Origin: Sesamum alatum
Taxonomy: Eukaryota; Streptophyta; Magnoliopsida; Lamiales; Pedaliaceae
Length of the DNA: 64,000 bases
Assembly (NCBI GenBank): GCA_034509735.1
Contig: JACGWO010000001.1
Coordinates: 34,413,966-34,477,965 of the forward strand
Direction of reading: 5' to 3'
The position numbers and the translations under genes were made by a program. This document shows positions 1 through 12,141 of the stretch, piece by piece. The notes beneath the pieces were generated by a model, which worked only from the letters and a program-made list of their open reading frames with translations, had not been told where the DNA came from and ran no database searches. The first letter of the stretch is position 1, and the number at the start of each line of letters is the position of its first letter.

Positions 1-1840
1 GTGTTCCATGAAGAAGTCTTTCCCTTTAAGGGGAGACAATTAGACCCCGTCACTTGCCCTCTTCCTACTTTGGAAGAAGAAATAGAGACTGTGAATCCTA
101 CACAACCCTTAGCTGAAGAAGGCAGCTGGAATGAGATTACATCACCTGCTCCTTATCCACATTCTGCAGTTCTTTAAGGAGGTCATCTGGAACTAGGAGG
201 GAACCTGTTTGGATGCAGGATTTTGACTGTACTGATTCTGATTTTGCTGACTTATCTGTAACCTCCTTTGCCCCTATGCATACCTGCTTTCTAGCTTCCT
301 TAACAAGTCTGCAGGAACCAAAAAGTTATAACCAAGCAGTTGATCATAAGGATTGGAGGAGAGCCATGAAGAGTGAGTTGGATGCCCTTGAGCAGAATGA
401 AACGTGGGAATTGACTGACCTGCCACCAGGAAAGAAGGCCATAAGCTGCAGGTGGGTGTACAAGCTTAAATTGAATCCGGATGGCTCGATGAATAAGCAC
501 AAAGCAAGGCTAGTGGCTAAAGGGTACAACCAAATTGAAGGGGTTGATTACCTTGATGGTTTCTCACCCGTGGCCAAGGCAGTAACAGTGAGAACACTCT
601 TGGTAGTGACAACATCTCTCAATTGGCATTTACATCATATCGATGTGAATAATGCCTTTCTACATGGACACCTTGACGAAGAGATATACATGCAGTCGCC
701 TGAAGGGTACTATGTGAAGGGGCACAAAGTTTGCAAGCTTAGAAGATCTTTATATGGACTGAAATCGGCGTCAAGGCAATGGAATGTTGACTTCACCACT
801 AGGGCAGAAGGCTTTCGTTTTAGACAGTCTAAACATGATCATTGTCTTTTTACTATACACACTGATGATGGTTTATTGGTTTTGCTTGTGTACATAGATG
901 ACATATTGATTGCAGGAAAGAATGAAGACAAGATAGAGGAGGTCAAGGGTTATCTACAGACCCTCTTCACCATCAAAGATCTAGGCAGAGTGAAGTATTT
1001 TCTGGGCCTGGAAATAGCCAGAAGCACACAAGGCTTAGCAATTATGCAGGCCAAGTACACAAGAGATCTGTTGCAGCATGCAGGAGTCATGCAAGCAAAG
1101 ACAACAACCACCCCATTGCCTATTGGAATAAAATTCAGTGCAGAAGTAGGTAATGCTTTGTCACATCCAGAGGTTTACAGAAGACTAATCGGTCGTATCT
1201 TGTACTTAAGTTTCACGAGACCGGACATATGCCACGCGACACAACAGCTAAGCCAGTACATGCAAACACCCTGCAAGGAGCACTGGGATGCAACCCTGCA
1301 TTTGCTTTAATACTTAAAAGGAAAAACCAGCAAAGGGTTGTTCTTTCCAGTAGGAGGGACCATGGAGCTGACAGCTTACTATGATGTGGATTGGGCTTCC
1401 TGCAAGGACACTAGGAGATCATTGACTGGTTTCTGTCTTCCTAGGCTCATCACTGATATCTTGGAAGACCAAGAAACAAAGAACAGTTTCCAGGTCCACT
1501 GCAGAGGCTGAATATAGGAGCATGGGAGCTACCACATTCGAGCTGATTTGGCTATTTAATTTGCTGCAAGATTTACAAGTGAATGTCCCAAAACCCATAC
1601 CTTTCCTGTGTGATAACCAGGCAGCAATACACATTGTGGCTAACCTGTATTTCATGAGAGAACCAAGCATCTGAAAATCGACTGCCATTTGGTTCGTGAT
1701 CAGTATAAAGAAGTCTTCTTGGCACCAACACATGTTGTCTCAAAATCGCAGCTGGCGGACGTTTTTTACTAAGACACTAACAGGGCCACATTTCCTCACC
1801 TTGGTGTCCAATTTAGGCTTGGTAACCATGCCCCAACTCC
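1..1840 (+). pseudogene. copia pol remnant (reverse transcriptase and RNase H)
   Basis: Bases 1-174 read as an end-of-integrase linker (FHEEVFPFK) and stop at a TAA at 175-177. The reverse transcriptase resumes in another frame at 213-1310 as 365 residues, including WVYKLK, ARLVAKGYNQ, the DVNNAFLHG palm motif, SLYGLK and the catalytic YIDD box at 891-902. A stop at 1308-1310 ends it. The RNase H part follows in shifted frames: DWAS near 1390, TAEAEYRSM near 1500, a CDNQAA motif near 1610, then ADVFTKTL near 1760. All key motifs survive, so it decayed by a few indels and stops. RT identity is certain; the copy cannot make a full polyprotein. Confidence 0.92.
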
Positions 1841-1843
1841 AAC

Positions 1844-1862
1844 TTGAGGAGGGGGTGAAAAG
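1844..1862 (+). promoter_or_regulatory. polypurine tract of the copia element
   Basis: A purine-rich run containing GAGGAGGGGGTG lies directly before the TGTCATGATG start of the LTR, the expected place for the plus-strand DNA primer. Confidence 0.75.
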
Positions 1863-2250
1863 TGTCATGATGTGAGGAAATCGCGTGTACGCCTTTGTAC
1901 TTAGAATGCAAGGATAAGGAGGAACCTTAGTGCGAGCCTTGAAGTCATACTAAGGGGTTCGACCGAAGACGTGCTTTGGTCGTTGCAATTAGGGATAAGT
2001 GTAAACACGTTTTTGTTGTTAGCTTGTTCTATTTAATTGGTTTGTTAGGTCAGACAGAAAGAGGTTAGGGAGTTAATGACGGTTGATTAGCGGTTAGTTA
2101 GTTTAGAGTAACTGATTAGCGCTATAAATAGAAACTCCAGTGTAAGTCTTCGACACTTCAATGAAATTCTCTCTTCTTGATCTAGAAAGCTTCATACACT
2201 CTCCCACGGGTGCGCATACTTCTTGCAAGTTTTATACTTCTTTACATACA
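1863..2250 (+). repeat. 3' LTR of the copia element (about 390 bp)
   Basis: It starts TGTCATGATG after the polypurine tract and ends near TTTACATACA just before the CACTA tnp2 start. It contains a TATA box at 2122-2130. Its size is ordinary for copia, in contrast to the roughly 2 kb LTRs elsewhere in the window. The 5' LTR is outside, so the right boundary (2246 or 2250) is a choice based on the TG...CA rule. Confidence 0.75.
2122..2130 (+). promoter_or_regulatory. TATA box in the copia LTR
   Basis: CTATAAATA sits about 120 bp before the end of the LTR, the expected place for the U3 promoter. The match is good but is supported by the motif alone. Confidence 0.55.
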
Positions 2251-2255
2251 AGGTA

Positions 2256-3835
2256 ATGGATAAAAAATGGACCAATGATACAAATACCTTTTCTTAGTCA
2301 TACACTAAACATGTGGCATCATTTCTCTATTTTTCAAAGAAAAGCACCGCAGGGCCTAACAACATGATTTATAGTTTTTGACATTCTTGCAATAATACAA
2401 GGTTCAAATCTCTTGATGAAGTTAAGCTTGATCTACGTGCAAATGATTTCTCATATAATTACCTAGATTGGATCTTATGGATAATAATGTGATGAATGCT
2501 CAATCATCTAACCTGCATAATGATTTAAATGAATTGTGAGATGAAATGAGTAAGGTGAAAATTTTTCAGGGGAAATAGGAAGTTTTAAGAACCTACCTAT
2601 AGATGCAAAACGGGAAGTATACCCATGTTGTAAAAGATCATTGTTATTTATAATTGTGGAATTGCTTTATGGTAAAATGATGAAAAGTTGGAGCAACAAA
2701 AGTTTTATATGTTGCTCGAGTTTTTAAAAAAGATATTGCGAGTAGGTGAGATGCTTGTAAGTATGATTGTGCACTCTTCTAGAATAGACAAAACCAAATG
2801 TCCCATCCGTGATGAATCAATATGGAAACTAATGATGCTAGGGGGAATGTCCACATAAGATATTGAGATACTTTCCTTTGAAGTCAAGACTGCAAAGACT
2901 TTTTACATCTAGGCAAACAACATCTAATATCAGGTGGCATAAGGAGAGAAGAAAAGATTAATTACGCATTATGGGACATCCTGCTAATTCTCCACCTTGA
3001 AAGCATTTCGATGAGCAATATCCCCATTTTTCTCAAGCGTAACGTGAAGTTAGAGTTGCGACTGATGGTTTTACCCCTTGGTCTAATTTAGGCAACTCAC
3101 ACAACATGTGGCATGTTATTCCTTTTGCTTACAATTTATCTCCTTATGTATGCATGACAGAGGAATATGTTATGATGTCATTACTTATACCAGGTCTACG
3201 TGCACCTGGTAAAGATATCAGTTTCTATTTAAGGCTTTAACTGATGAATTGAGATAAATGTGAGATATAGGTGTCGAGACCTTTGTTGTTTAGACCAAAC
3301 TCGCTCGAGGAGATTAATTGCAAAACTTACTTCATGGGTTATCGACTTTATCTGGCAAAAAATCATTCATGGTGCAGGAACAAAAATATTTTGATAGGAA
3401 GAAGCACATTGATCAAAACCTAAGGAATATTCTGGAATGATGTGCTACATTGGCTAAATAACTTATTTGATGTGTTCCAAAACCTGAAAAACATTCAGTA
3501 ATAAATTGAAAAAGGAAGCGAAGTTCTCAACAAGCCAATTAGGTTAAGAAAAGTATTTTTTTTAGTTACCATATTGAAACAAATTGATGATCAGACATAA
3601 TCTTGATGTGATGCATATTGATAAAAATATATGTAACAATGTTCTATAAATATTGCTTGATATTGAGGGCAAAACAAAAAGTATGCAAAATGCACTTGAA
3701 GATTTGCGTGATATGCAAATTAAAGATGAACTGCATATCAAATTTCGTGGTATTGCCAATAAATTAATTAAGCCAATTGCATGTTATACAATATCCACTA
3801 ATAAAAAGAGTGGATTTTATGAATTCACAATAATA
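2256..3835 (+). pseudogene. CACTA transposase, tnp2 family (decayed)
   Basis: The start reads MDKKW, the usual opening of plant tnp2 proteins, and hits a stop 14 codons later. The family pattern can be followed through several frames: FKSLDEVKLDL near 2410, LQRLFTSRQ then RWHKERR near 2890-2955, a GHPANSP stretch near 2970, VRVATDGFTPW near 3050, LLIPGLRAPGKDI near 3185, a FMGYRLYL box near 3330, and LLDIEGKTKS to KPIACYT near 3652-3790. This matches the order of the Transposase_21/tnp2 family. No single frame is open for long, so the gene is dead. The longest open piece is 3653-3952. Between 3835 and 4378 I see no confident coding signal, only a short stretch near 4072-4134 that resembles MULE ends. 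Confidence 0.85.
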
Positions 3836-4377
3836 TCATTACAAAATTACGGATTATACTCTGCTGAAATAAATTTGCAAATATTTTTTTCTATCATAAG
3901 GATGCAACTTATATTTTTGCAAATTAGTCAGAGAAAATTGCCATTTTTTTGAGTGAGATGCATGAAAAATGGCGTCAAAACTAGCCATCCAAGAAGCCTA
4001 GTGATTTTCAAACCATAAAAAACAACGTTTGATCTTTCAAAAGTGGTTTTTCATCCCTCATTCAATGATTTAAATGGAGCTGGGACCAAAAGTGGAACAA
4101 TACCTGCCCTATGGGACCAAAAATGCAATTTTTCCTAAGTTTCTTCTCGATAATAGCTATTGTTTTGATTATTTTAATATTTACTTGTGTAATATTGTAG
4201 AAAAAGTCATGCATTGATTCACAAAATTGTTCCAAACTGCCATTTAACCACACTTTTGAAAAGATAGCGTTGCTTTCCAGCTATAGAAAAATTGTGTTAG
4301 CTTTTCTAATATATATACGTATATATACATAAAGTTTATGCTTTATCTAACTTGATAAACTATCTTTGCTAATGAAG

Positions 4378-4966
4378 GAAAACAAAAGTAAAGTTGCTTT
4401 ATGGAGAGATGTTCACATAAGTAAGAAACGAGGTGGTGAATTTGTGAATTATGTTGCTGCATATGTAAGTTAAAAGCTAATTTTATTTCCAAAAAATGTA
4501 TTGTCTGTTTGACTAATTATTTTACATATGCATTATAGGAGAACATAGTTTCTATGCAAAGTCAATTTATTGATGAAAATGAAGAGAACCTTATGAGGAT
4601 GCAGATTTTGAAGTCTGCATTCGATCATAGTTCGGGGTATGTAAAGGGAATGGAGCATGGAGTCAAGGCAGTTAAAAACAGACAATCCTATCCAAGTGTA
4701 ATTGGTAGTACTGAATTGAAAAAAAAAATTATCAGAGCTGGACATAGTCAATGTTAAGATTATCAACCGTACAGAAACATGTTAGGAGTAAAGAATGATA
4801 TTCGCGATACAGAAGAAGGAGATGTATGCTTGTAAGGAACAAAACATGGCATATTTAGGAAAGATATATATCTTACAAAGTCAAATGACGCAAATGCAAC
4901 AATTTCTGCAAAAGTTTCCTTGCATTCCTCCAAATATATTTACTAGTAAGAATTTCACTTATGAAT
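4378..4966 (+). pseudogene. Ptta/En/Spm-type second CACTA protein (decayed)
   Basis: Translation gives VALWRDVHISKKRGGEFVN, then after a likely intron (GTAAGTT near 4465 to TTATAG near 4539) a charged helical stretch ending in a GYVKGMEHG-like box (open frame 4554-4757). A glutamine- and methionine-rich coiled-coil-like tail (LQSQMTQMQQF) follows near 4880. This order is typical of the Transposase_24 (Ptta/En/Spm) family that accompanies tnp2 in plant CACTA elements. A frameshift near 4750 separates the tail. The family call rests on short motifs only. Confidence 0.65.
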
Positions 4967-5478
4967 AATGTTGCGATTGTTGTTGATTAACGTGATTGTA
5001 GAATTTTATCAAATTGGTATTGCTTGATGCTGCTGAATTTAACAAAGGCAACAAAATATTTGCCCCTTTAATAGAGAAAACTGAGACATTGCTGCATTCT
5101 AAGTTGTACTATCGATAGTCAACTTGGAGTAAAGTAGCATTTCGAGTTGGTGTTAACTTGATTGATGCATATAAAATGAACCTTTTGTAAATGAGGATAA
5201 ACACATTTCCTGATAATTTTCAATTCACTAGGAGGTCTACTTAGATATTGCTTAATATCTCTAAGTATTAGTTTGTAAAATTAAAAATGTGGTACTATTT
5301 CATTTTCTTAAGTTTGAACTAAAGACAATGTTGATTTTTTTTGGATGCTCTCGTTCTTGTAAATTATAGTTACTTCTTCCTCTCATGGCAAAAGAGTATG
5401 TGATATTTGTATGAAATATCATCTCAATTTCTTTTAAACTTTGACTGTTAATTATTGAATGCATCTTTGGTCATTGCA

Positions 5479-6897
5479 AGGGAAACAATTTATGAGAAAA
5501 TTGCATTTTTTGTACAATAATTTAGGGTACTGTGCAATATTGATACCATATTTTGCGAAATAGCTTGAGATGGTAGCAAAAAATAGGATGTTTTGCAACA
5601 TTGATACTGTCGTTAAAAAACTAATGATTGGGCCCACATGGCCATTAAGTTTCTGTAGCACAGGACCAAGGGTGCTTTTCTTGGTTTTTTCTTCTTATAT
5701 AATTAATAATAATAACTTAAATTAATTAATAATAATTTATTACTAAATTATAACTTTTTAAATACTTAATAAATAAAGCATATTTTAAATTATACTTTAT
5801 TAATTTTAATAAGCATTTGTTATAAACTTAAAATTTGAGGATAACAAATAATAAATATATGCTAATTTAAAACATAAAATTTCTTGTAATGTAAAAAATA
5901 TAACAATTTGTAAGAAATTGAGATAATTTTATTTTAATTGAAATTTATAACTTAATAATAATTTTTTCTTCCTATTTTTATAATAGAATATATAAAATAA
6001 AAATAATTTCAAATTATTTCTTTTATTTTTTTGTTTGTCTTTTTTCCCCGAACCCAGCCACCCCCTACTTGCCTAAACACCCCCCCCCATTACCACCTCC
6101 CTCACCGCCCTCCCTTCCCCACTTCCTCCATTGCCTTCCCCTCCCCTGCCTCTCTACTGCCTTCTTCATTGTCCCCCCCCCCCCCCCCCCCGCCTCTTTT
6201 CGGGAAGGGAGGGCGACGCGAGACGTAGGGGAAGGGCGAGCGACATAGTAGGAGGGGGAGAGGAAGAGAGGGCAACAAAGAAGGCCGCGGTTGCAGGCCA
6301 CTATTTGGGCAGGTTGGGAAAGAAAGACATAAAAACAAAAACAGAAATAATTTTATATATTTTATTATATAATTTTATTATTGTATAAGTAGGAAAAAAT
6401 TAATTATTAAGTTATAAAGTTCAATTTAAATCAAATTATCTCAATTTCTTATGAATTATTATATTTTTTGCATTAAAAGAATTTTTATTTCTTAAATTAG
6501 TATATATTTATTATTTGCTATCCTCTAATTTTAAATTTATAATAATTCTTATTAAAATTAATGAAGTATAATTTAATTTTTTTATTTAATAACTATTTAA
6601 AACTTATAATTTATTAGTAAAGTATAATTAATTATTAATTATATTAAATTATTATAATTAAATCTGTAAGAAAAAAAAGAAGAAGAAGAAGAAAAAGCAA
6701 AGAAATGCACCCTTGGTCCTTTGCTACAGGAACTTAACGGCCATGTGGGCCCAATTGTTTTTTAATGGTGGTATAAATGTTGCAAAAATATTTCTATTTT
6801 TTTATCATTTCAAGCTTTTTCGCAAAATATGGTATCAATATTGCAAAGTACCATAAATTATGGCACCCAGAATACAATTTTCTTATTTATTTTCCCT
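5479..6897. mobile_element. long inverted-repeat element, MULE-like, nested in the CACTA element
   Basis: Two arms of roughly 480 bp are reverse complements: about 5479-5960 pairs with about 6395-6897. A clear example is the 34-base stretch at 5532-5565, which reappears inverted near 6822-6856 with about one mismatch. Both tips read AGGGAAA inward. The arms are very AT-rich, while the centre (about 6040-6310) is GC-rich with a poly-C run at 6173-6191. I could not find a clean target duplication, so the exact ends and the superfamily are less sure than for the MULEs at 20836 and 29776. Confidence 0.7.
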
Positions 6898-7859
6898 CTA
6901 TAACAGAGAAAATAAGGTTGTTTCTCTACATAGATACAACTAAATTCGTCACCATAACAAAGAAACAATCTAAGATTCTCTGTCACAGTTTGGTTGTTCA
7001 TGTGATAGAGAAACTCATGTTGTTTCTATGTTACAGAGGCAACAAAATCACCACCTCTATAACAAACCTTCAAGAGGCGGTATGCAATTAAACATGAGTG
7101 ATCATTTGGTGTTGGTAATTCGATATTTGTTTTCTTTATAATTGATGGTAAATTTGGAGTCTTGAGTTATCATTCATATTCTTTTGTATAAATATGCACT
7201 TTTAGTTTTCACAATCGGTATATTAACCAATTTATTTAGGAAAATAGATATTGAATGTTGCAATATATTGATAGTTTAGTTCTTGAGTATTGATATGATT
7301 TTATGCACTAATGTTTTTTTTTTTTTTTTTTTTTTTTTTTTCTGGATACTTGTTTTAACAGATTGTACAATATAAGATGGTTTTGCTTGAGTTTTTGAAC
7401 ATGTCAAATAGTGATACATTGTGTTGGTATAGCATCTTGTGCAAATATATTGGTCTTCTTTTAAAAGGTAATTTTAAATATTAGGAATTTATATGGATAC
7501 ATGATTTGTCTTTTTTTAGTTTGAATTTTGTAAACTACTCAAATATTTGAGCATGTCAAGTATCTTTTATATTTGAATATTTTGTCTCAATTTCTCTAAT
7601 GTGTCATTCTATATCATTTCTATAACTAATGTAGGAATTTCTTACAATTTATTCTCTAATTGACATAAGATTCTATTTTTCATATGAAAAATTCCAGTTA
7701 ATATTTATATTGAATTAGTTTAAGACAAATGCGATTAAGATGCGAAATTTCATTATATTATTATGCCAAGATATAGGGATAACAATATAAATCTTGTAAA
7801 ATACTAATTTTGTGATAAAATTGCGGTTAAGAATTTTTGTGATGAATAAATTATGTTAC
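6898..7859. other. AT-rich CACTA interior without a recognisable gene
   Basis: I see no coding signal. The stretch lies between the nested inverted-repeat element and the subterminal repeats of the CACTA element, so it is probably CACTA 3' untranslated or intronic sequence. It includes a T run of 28 bases at 7314-7341. Confidence 0.5.
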
Positions 7860-8363
7860 ATTAGAATATTAATGTAAGAAAATATTCCTCGCAACTAAAA
7901 TTTTAGAAGTTTATATTTAATTGAAATAAAACTATAACCTGAGCAATTTTTCATCACAATTATTATTAATTTCTTTAAAATTAATTTTGGGTAATTGTAT
8001 TGTGAAAAAATTATCGTCACAAATAAAATCATTGAGTATTTTAAACTTAATGTTGAATAATTCTATTGTGAGGAAATTATCGTCACATTTTGTTAATATA
8101 ATATGTGAGGAAAAAGTAAGTCTAATGTGACAATATATTTGCGAGGAAAAAATATTTAAAATGAGAAGATATTCGTCAGATATACCATTTATATGTGCAG
8201 AAATTACATTCGTCATATTATCATACATTAAACCTGATGTGACAGCTTATCTCTGAGGAGCTTGTGACGAATTATTTTCCTCACAATAAGCTATTGTGAC
8301 GAAATTGTTGCTTTTTGTGAGGAAAATATTCCTTACATACAAATATTACTTTTTTTTGTAGTG
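7860..8363. repeat. CACTA subterminal repeats and 3' terminal inverted repeat
   Basis: Imperfect palindromes of the type TGTGA-GAAATTATCG-TCACA recur, for example at 8001-8021 and 8067-8086, with more degenerate copies to about 8330. The array ends in TTTTTTTTGTAGTG at 8350-8363, the complement of the CACTACAA terminus. Arrays of short motifs bound by the TNPA-type protein are the hallmark of CACTA ends. The base after 8363 begins TAT, a possible 3-bp duplication that cannot be checked without the 5' end. Confidence 0.75.
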
Positions 8364-9744
8364 TATAAAATTAACTTATAATTTTTTATATTTATTTGTG
8401 AGTATATATTTGTACAAGATATATACATAATTTATAATCTATTTTACTGCTAATAAACATGTGCTTAAATTTGGTGATTTTCATGAATTAATCGGTGAAA
8501 ATAATACGGTGGTTGACGTATTTTACTTATTTTCGTTTTTAGTTTATTATATATATATATATATATCTAAAATGTGATCAATCACTGCTTGGTTAAAAAA
8601 ATAGTCTTTCTATTTTTGTATAATTGAAAGATACAAAAATTTAAACTACCATTATCATATTTTAAAAATGTATGTTTAGGACCATTCGCAATTTAATTAT
8701 TGTAGAAAATAGCTTATGTTTATTTATTTTAATAAAATTAATATATTATATAATCCAATTACAAGAACTTTATGGACAACTTTAATTTTTAATTTGATAA
8801 ATGTATAACTATACAAAATTATGTGCAAATATTTAGATAATGTGATTTATATTTCCTATACTTTTATTAAATATGTTATTACTAAATCAATATTAGATAT
8901 ACAATAAAGATATTATGAACTCATATACTCAAATAACGAAGCCTTTTGGATTTGATTTTATTTATTTATTAATATTTTGCACTTTCAAATCTTCTATTGT
9001 TCCAAAAATTAGACGTAGAACCAATTGTTGCTCAAGTCCTAAATTTCAATCCAAATTTCAGCAGCACAACCTTTTTGTAATATGATCCGATTTTGTTACA
9101 AGAAAAAAAAATCTATCTCAAGCTCGAGCTCGACTCGTGAGCTCGTTTGCAAGCACGAGCTCGAGTCCAAAACTTTTTGCTGAACTCGACTCATTTAGAT
9201 TCCTACCTCTTGATTATGGGCCTCAACTTTACTAATTAAACTAATTGCTATTAGGTATCTTGAATTATATATATTGACATTACCAACTTTCGAAATTTTA
9301 TTGCAAATCCGAATTGAGTTGTGTGTAGCTGAGTTGAAGAGTTGAATCTTTCATAGACTAGAAAAGTTGTGTGTTCTGTACAAAAATTGGGTCAATTGTG
9401 TGTAAGAGTGAAAACCCTTAACAGATTCCTTTATTGATTTGGGAAAAACCAGACGTAGAAACAATTACTCCCACTTTAAACTATTATAAAATCATTGTGT
9501 TGATTATTTATGGTGTTTTTCCCACCAATGTCATTCTTGATTGTCGTATGTTTTGAACTATTATCTTACTTGAGAGAGAGAGAGAAAATATTTTTCCTCG
9601 AGTTCTTAAAAATAAAATTCAACGGCTTACAATATTCTTGATTAAGGCTCATACTCTACGATCGGACCCAATATTTACGAAGGGGGTAAAATTTTGAAGC
9701 ATAATACCGTACCTGATTATTAGTTAGAAAGAAAACTTCTTCTT

Positions 9745-9778
<34 letters not shown>

Positions 9779-9897
9779 AGCATAATAATAGGCATCTTAT
9801 ATAATGGTGAAGGTTCTGCTACAAAGAGAGATTACAAGATCTAGTAACAAAATTACACTTATTTTTCTCTCGGTTTCATTATGATTCATTTTTTTTT
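8364..9897. other. AT-rich intergenic DNA, no gene seen
   Basis: No convincing coding frame. It holds a short TA microsatellite near 8549-8566, a patch of GAGCTCG/CTCGAG repeats at 9120-9165 and a T run of 30 bases at 9746-9775. The T run could be the reversed poly-A tail of an old retroposon, but I see no matching target duplications. Confidence 0.5.
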
Positions 9898-12126
9898 CTC
9901 GGGTGAACGCAACGGAAGCGTAAAAAACGTAAATTTAAGACATAATTTAAACCAGATTCAAAGGGGTGTTCCCTTTGAAGTTCCCGGGCGTTCGGTGTTT
10001 GTCAAAGCATAAACAACAAAATAAAACATGCTAGACATGTGGCTTAAAAGGAGAAGAAGAAAGTTATACAAAAATGTAAAAAGGAAACCAACCTTTGTTC
10101 GTTTATGTAGAATGGGTTCGTGCGTTGTTCCTTTCTTTTCTTTCTTCGTTCGTCCACTTGAGAGCTCAACGTAGAACTCCTCTAATGCGTTCCACACCAC
10201 ACTATGGATATATTTCTACTCTATTGCTAGATACAAATTAGAAACAAAGAAGAAGAAACAATTCCAAAGAAAGCACTATCGATTAGTGTACCTTGGAATG
10301 TTTTTGTTCAATCTTCTCTAAGAAGTATGAACACTAAAAGAGAGAATTTTCAGAGAGTATTTGGCTAAAAAACTCCAGCAAAAAGTGAAGCAAGTTAAGT
10401 GAATTGTGTCTAGCAAAGTAGTTTTGTGTATGTAGAATGTAGTGTTGAAAAACCACCTACATAAGTAACCTCCAAGGCAACTTCCACATACACACACTTC
10501 TAGCACATCCACTACACATGATAGCAAGAGAAAACCACCCACAAATCAGCAAATTTTCATGCTCATCATGTTCATATGTGGAAGAGTTGAAACTCCTCCT
10601 TAACTAGTTTCAACTTGCATGAAAAAATGGACTTGGACCTTCATGGTTTTTTGGACTTGTATTTAATCAAATTAAATAAAGTCCAAACATGTATCCATTG
10701 GGCATTAATTAATCTAATTAATTTCAATCCAATTGAATCCCAATTATTTATTTAATCCAATTAAATAAACATAAGTCCAAATTAAGAATAATTGATCCAA
10801 TCAACTATTCTAGCCAAAACCCAATAAATTAATCCAATTAATTTAAAGGTCCTTAGTCCAAAAAATTAACTAATCCAATTAATTAATTCTTGGACCATCC
10901 ATCAAATGGATTTCTAAATAAATGATCCAATCATTTATTTTCTCTCTTGAATAAATTTAATACGATTAAATTTATTCGCTTCTTCTAGAATTAATTCCAA
11001 ATTAACTCCGCCAAATCCAAAGTGATTTGTGTGTGACTCATTAGGTTCACCCTCAGCTAGACTTGGGCTTGTGTCCAACACAATTGATCAAATTAAATCC
11101 AATTTAATTAATTATTTTTCCGATTAACCATTAATCAGAAAAACGCCCGTCACCATGGGTGGCCGTCTAGCAACGGTCCATGGCACTAGAGACTAGGTGA
11201 ATGTTGGCGTGAACATTTAGGCTCCCGAGTTCCATACGAGTACGGTCCTTCCATCATCCATCTCCCGGTCTAAGTCTAGGGTATGGAATTGGGCGTCGGT
11301 TCCCATCCTGGACTAGACAACTATGCTCAGTAACTCGAGGCACGTTTACTCTATCGATCGACGTAGGAAACCATTCCCTACTCGACCAATCGCTGTGGCC
11401 ACAGACTTATAAGAGTTTAAACTGTCTCAGAGCGCATAGGAGACTCGACTGTCATATACTGACAGGTGACGGATCCTATCTTGGAATCCACCGTCCTCAA
11501 TACATATTTCGACTGCACTGTATAAGGCTTATGATGAACGTATCCCAGATACTGACATCTCTTGCCAGATGCTAGATACAGCCATCATATGCATGTGACT
11601 GCCATGATTCCTCAAGTCCGAGGACTAATCTCGTACTATCGGAGCCGGGAATGCCAGTCATACCGACCAAGCCTCCAAGGCTTCAATATGACGATTCCCG
11701 CGAGTCAGTTCAGTCAGTTGACATCCTTGTCAACTAACCCACTAATAATGCATAGACGTCCAACGTCTGTCGTCGATGAAACACGGCACTCATCTAATGA
11801 ATGCAATCATTAGTGCAAGTCTGTATAGGACTCTTGATGCCCTGTCTCAAGGTCCTCGACTTGGAACGTTTCAGACCTAACCCTTAGAAGTTAGTTTCAT
11901 AGCTGTCATCCAATGCGCAGCCCAACTACATGGGTTGTTCGTTTGGCCTGTGGGCTTTGTTGTGATGTTAAATGGAATAAACATAAATAGCGAGCACAAC
12001 AAATGGAACTGCCAAACATGAATACTCACTTTATTCATATAAGAATATTACAATTATAATGACATTGTCAGAAATAGAATACATCAAGACCAATCTAATT
12101 GGCTTTCCGGTCACCCTATTCTAACA
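9898..12126 (-). repeat. element A 3' LTR (left)
   Basis: It aligns with 17926-20104 over its whole length. The inner end reads TATTCTAACA at 12117-12126 and is followed by the polypurine tract (CTCCCACTTGACC on this strand, 12129-12141). The outer end should read TGAAAGAATTGGG but instead fades into a T-rich stretch before CTCGGGTGAACGC at 9896-9908. It keeps a stretch near 11276-11300 that the right LTR has lost. Confidence 0.85.
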
Positions 12127-12141
12127 ATCTCCCACTTGACC

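Larger units (their letters stand above)
1..2250 (+). mobile_element. Ty1/copia LTR retrotransposon, 3' part
   Basis: The window opens inside pol of a plus-strand copia element: a short linker between integrase and reverse transcriptase, then reverse transcriptase, RNase H, a polypurine tract and a 3' LTR. The 5' half lies outside the window. The order IN-RT-RNase H is diagnostic of copia. The reading frame is broken, so the copy is not autonomous. It inserted into the 5' end of a CACTA element whose tnp2 start codon follows the LTR within about 5 bp. The last base of the LTR is uncertain by a few bases because the matching target duplication is outside the window. Confidence 0.9.
2256..8363 (+). 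mobile_element. CACTA (En/Spm) DNA transposon remnant
   Basis: Three parts define it: a degraded tnp2 transposase (2256-3835), a degraded Ptta/TNPA-like gene (about 4378-4966), and a 3' end with subterminal palindromic repeats and a terminus reading TTTTGTAGTG (the complement of CACTACAAAA) ending at 8363. The 5' terminus is not in the window; the copia element lies where the 5' leader should be. A 1.4 kb inverted-repeat element sits between the second gene and the 3' end. Many stops and frameshifts in both genes make this an old copy. Confidence 0.85.

Noticed and set aside
1419..1733. 104-codon minus-strand open frame
   Set aside because: It is antisense to the RNase H part of the first copia element.
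3931..4134. Small MULE-type MITE in the CACTA element
   Set aside because: The tips AGAAAATTGCC and GCAATTTTTCC look alike but no target duplication or second arm of useful length was found.
6031..6388. Overlapping proline/glycine-rich open frames
   Set aside because: Low-complexity core of the inverted-repeat element with a poly-C run; both strands give similar frames.
7900..8340. Repeats considered as a CRISPR-like or satellite array
   Set aside because: The units are irregular, degenerate palindromes without uniform spacing and run up to a CACTA terminus.
11562..11813. Open frame within the LTR of A, also present at 19565-19789
   Set aside because: It repeats because the LTRs repeat; no domain, and frame and length change between the copies.
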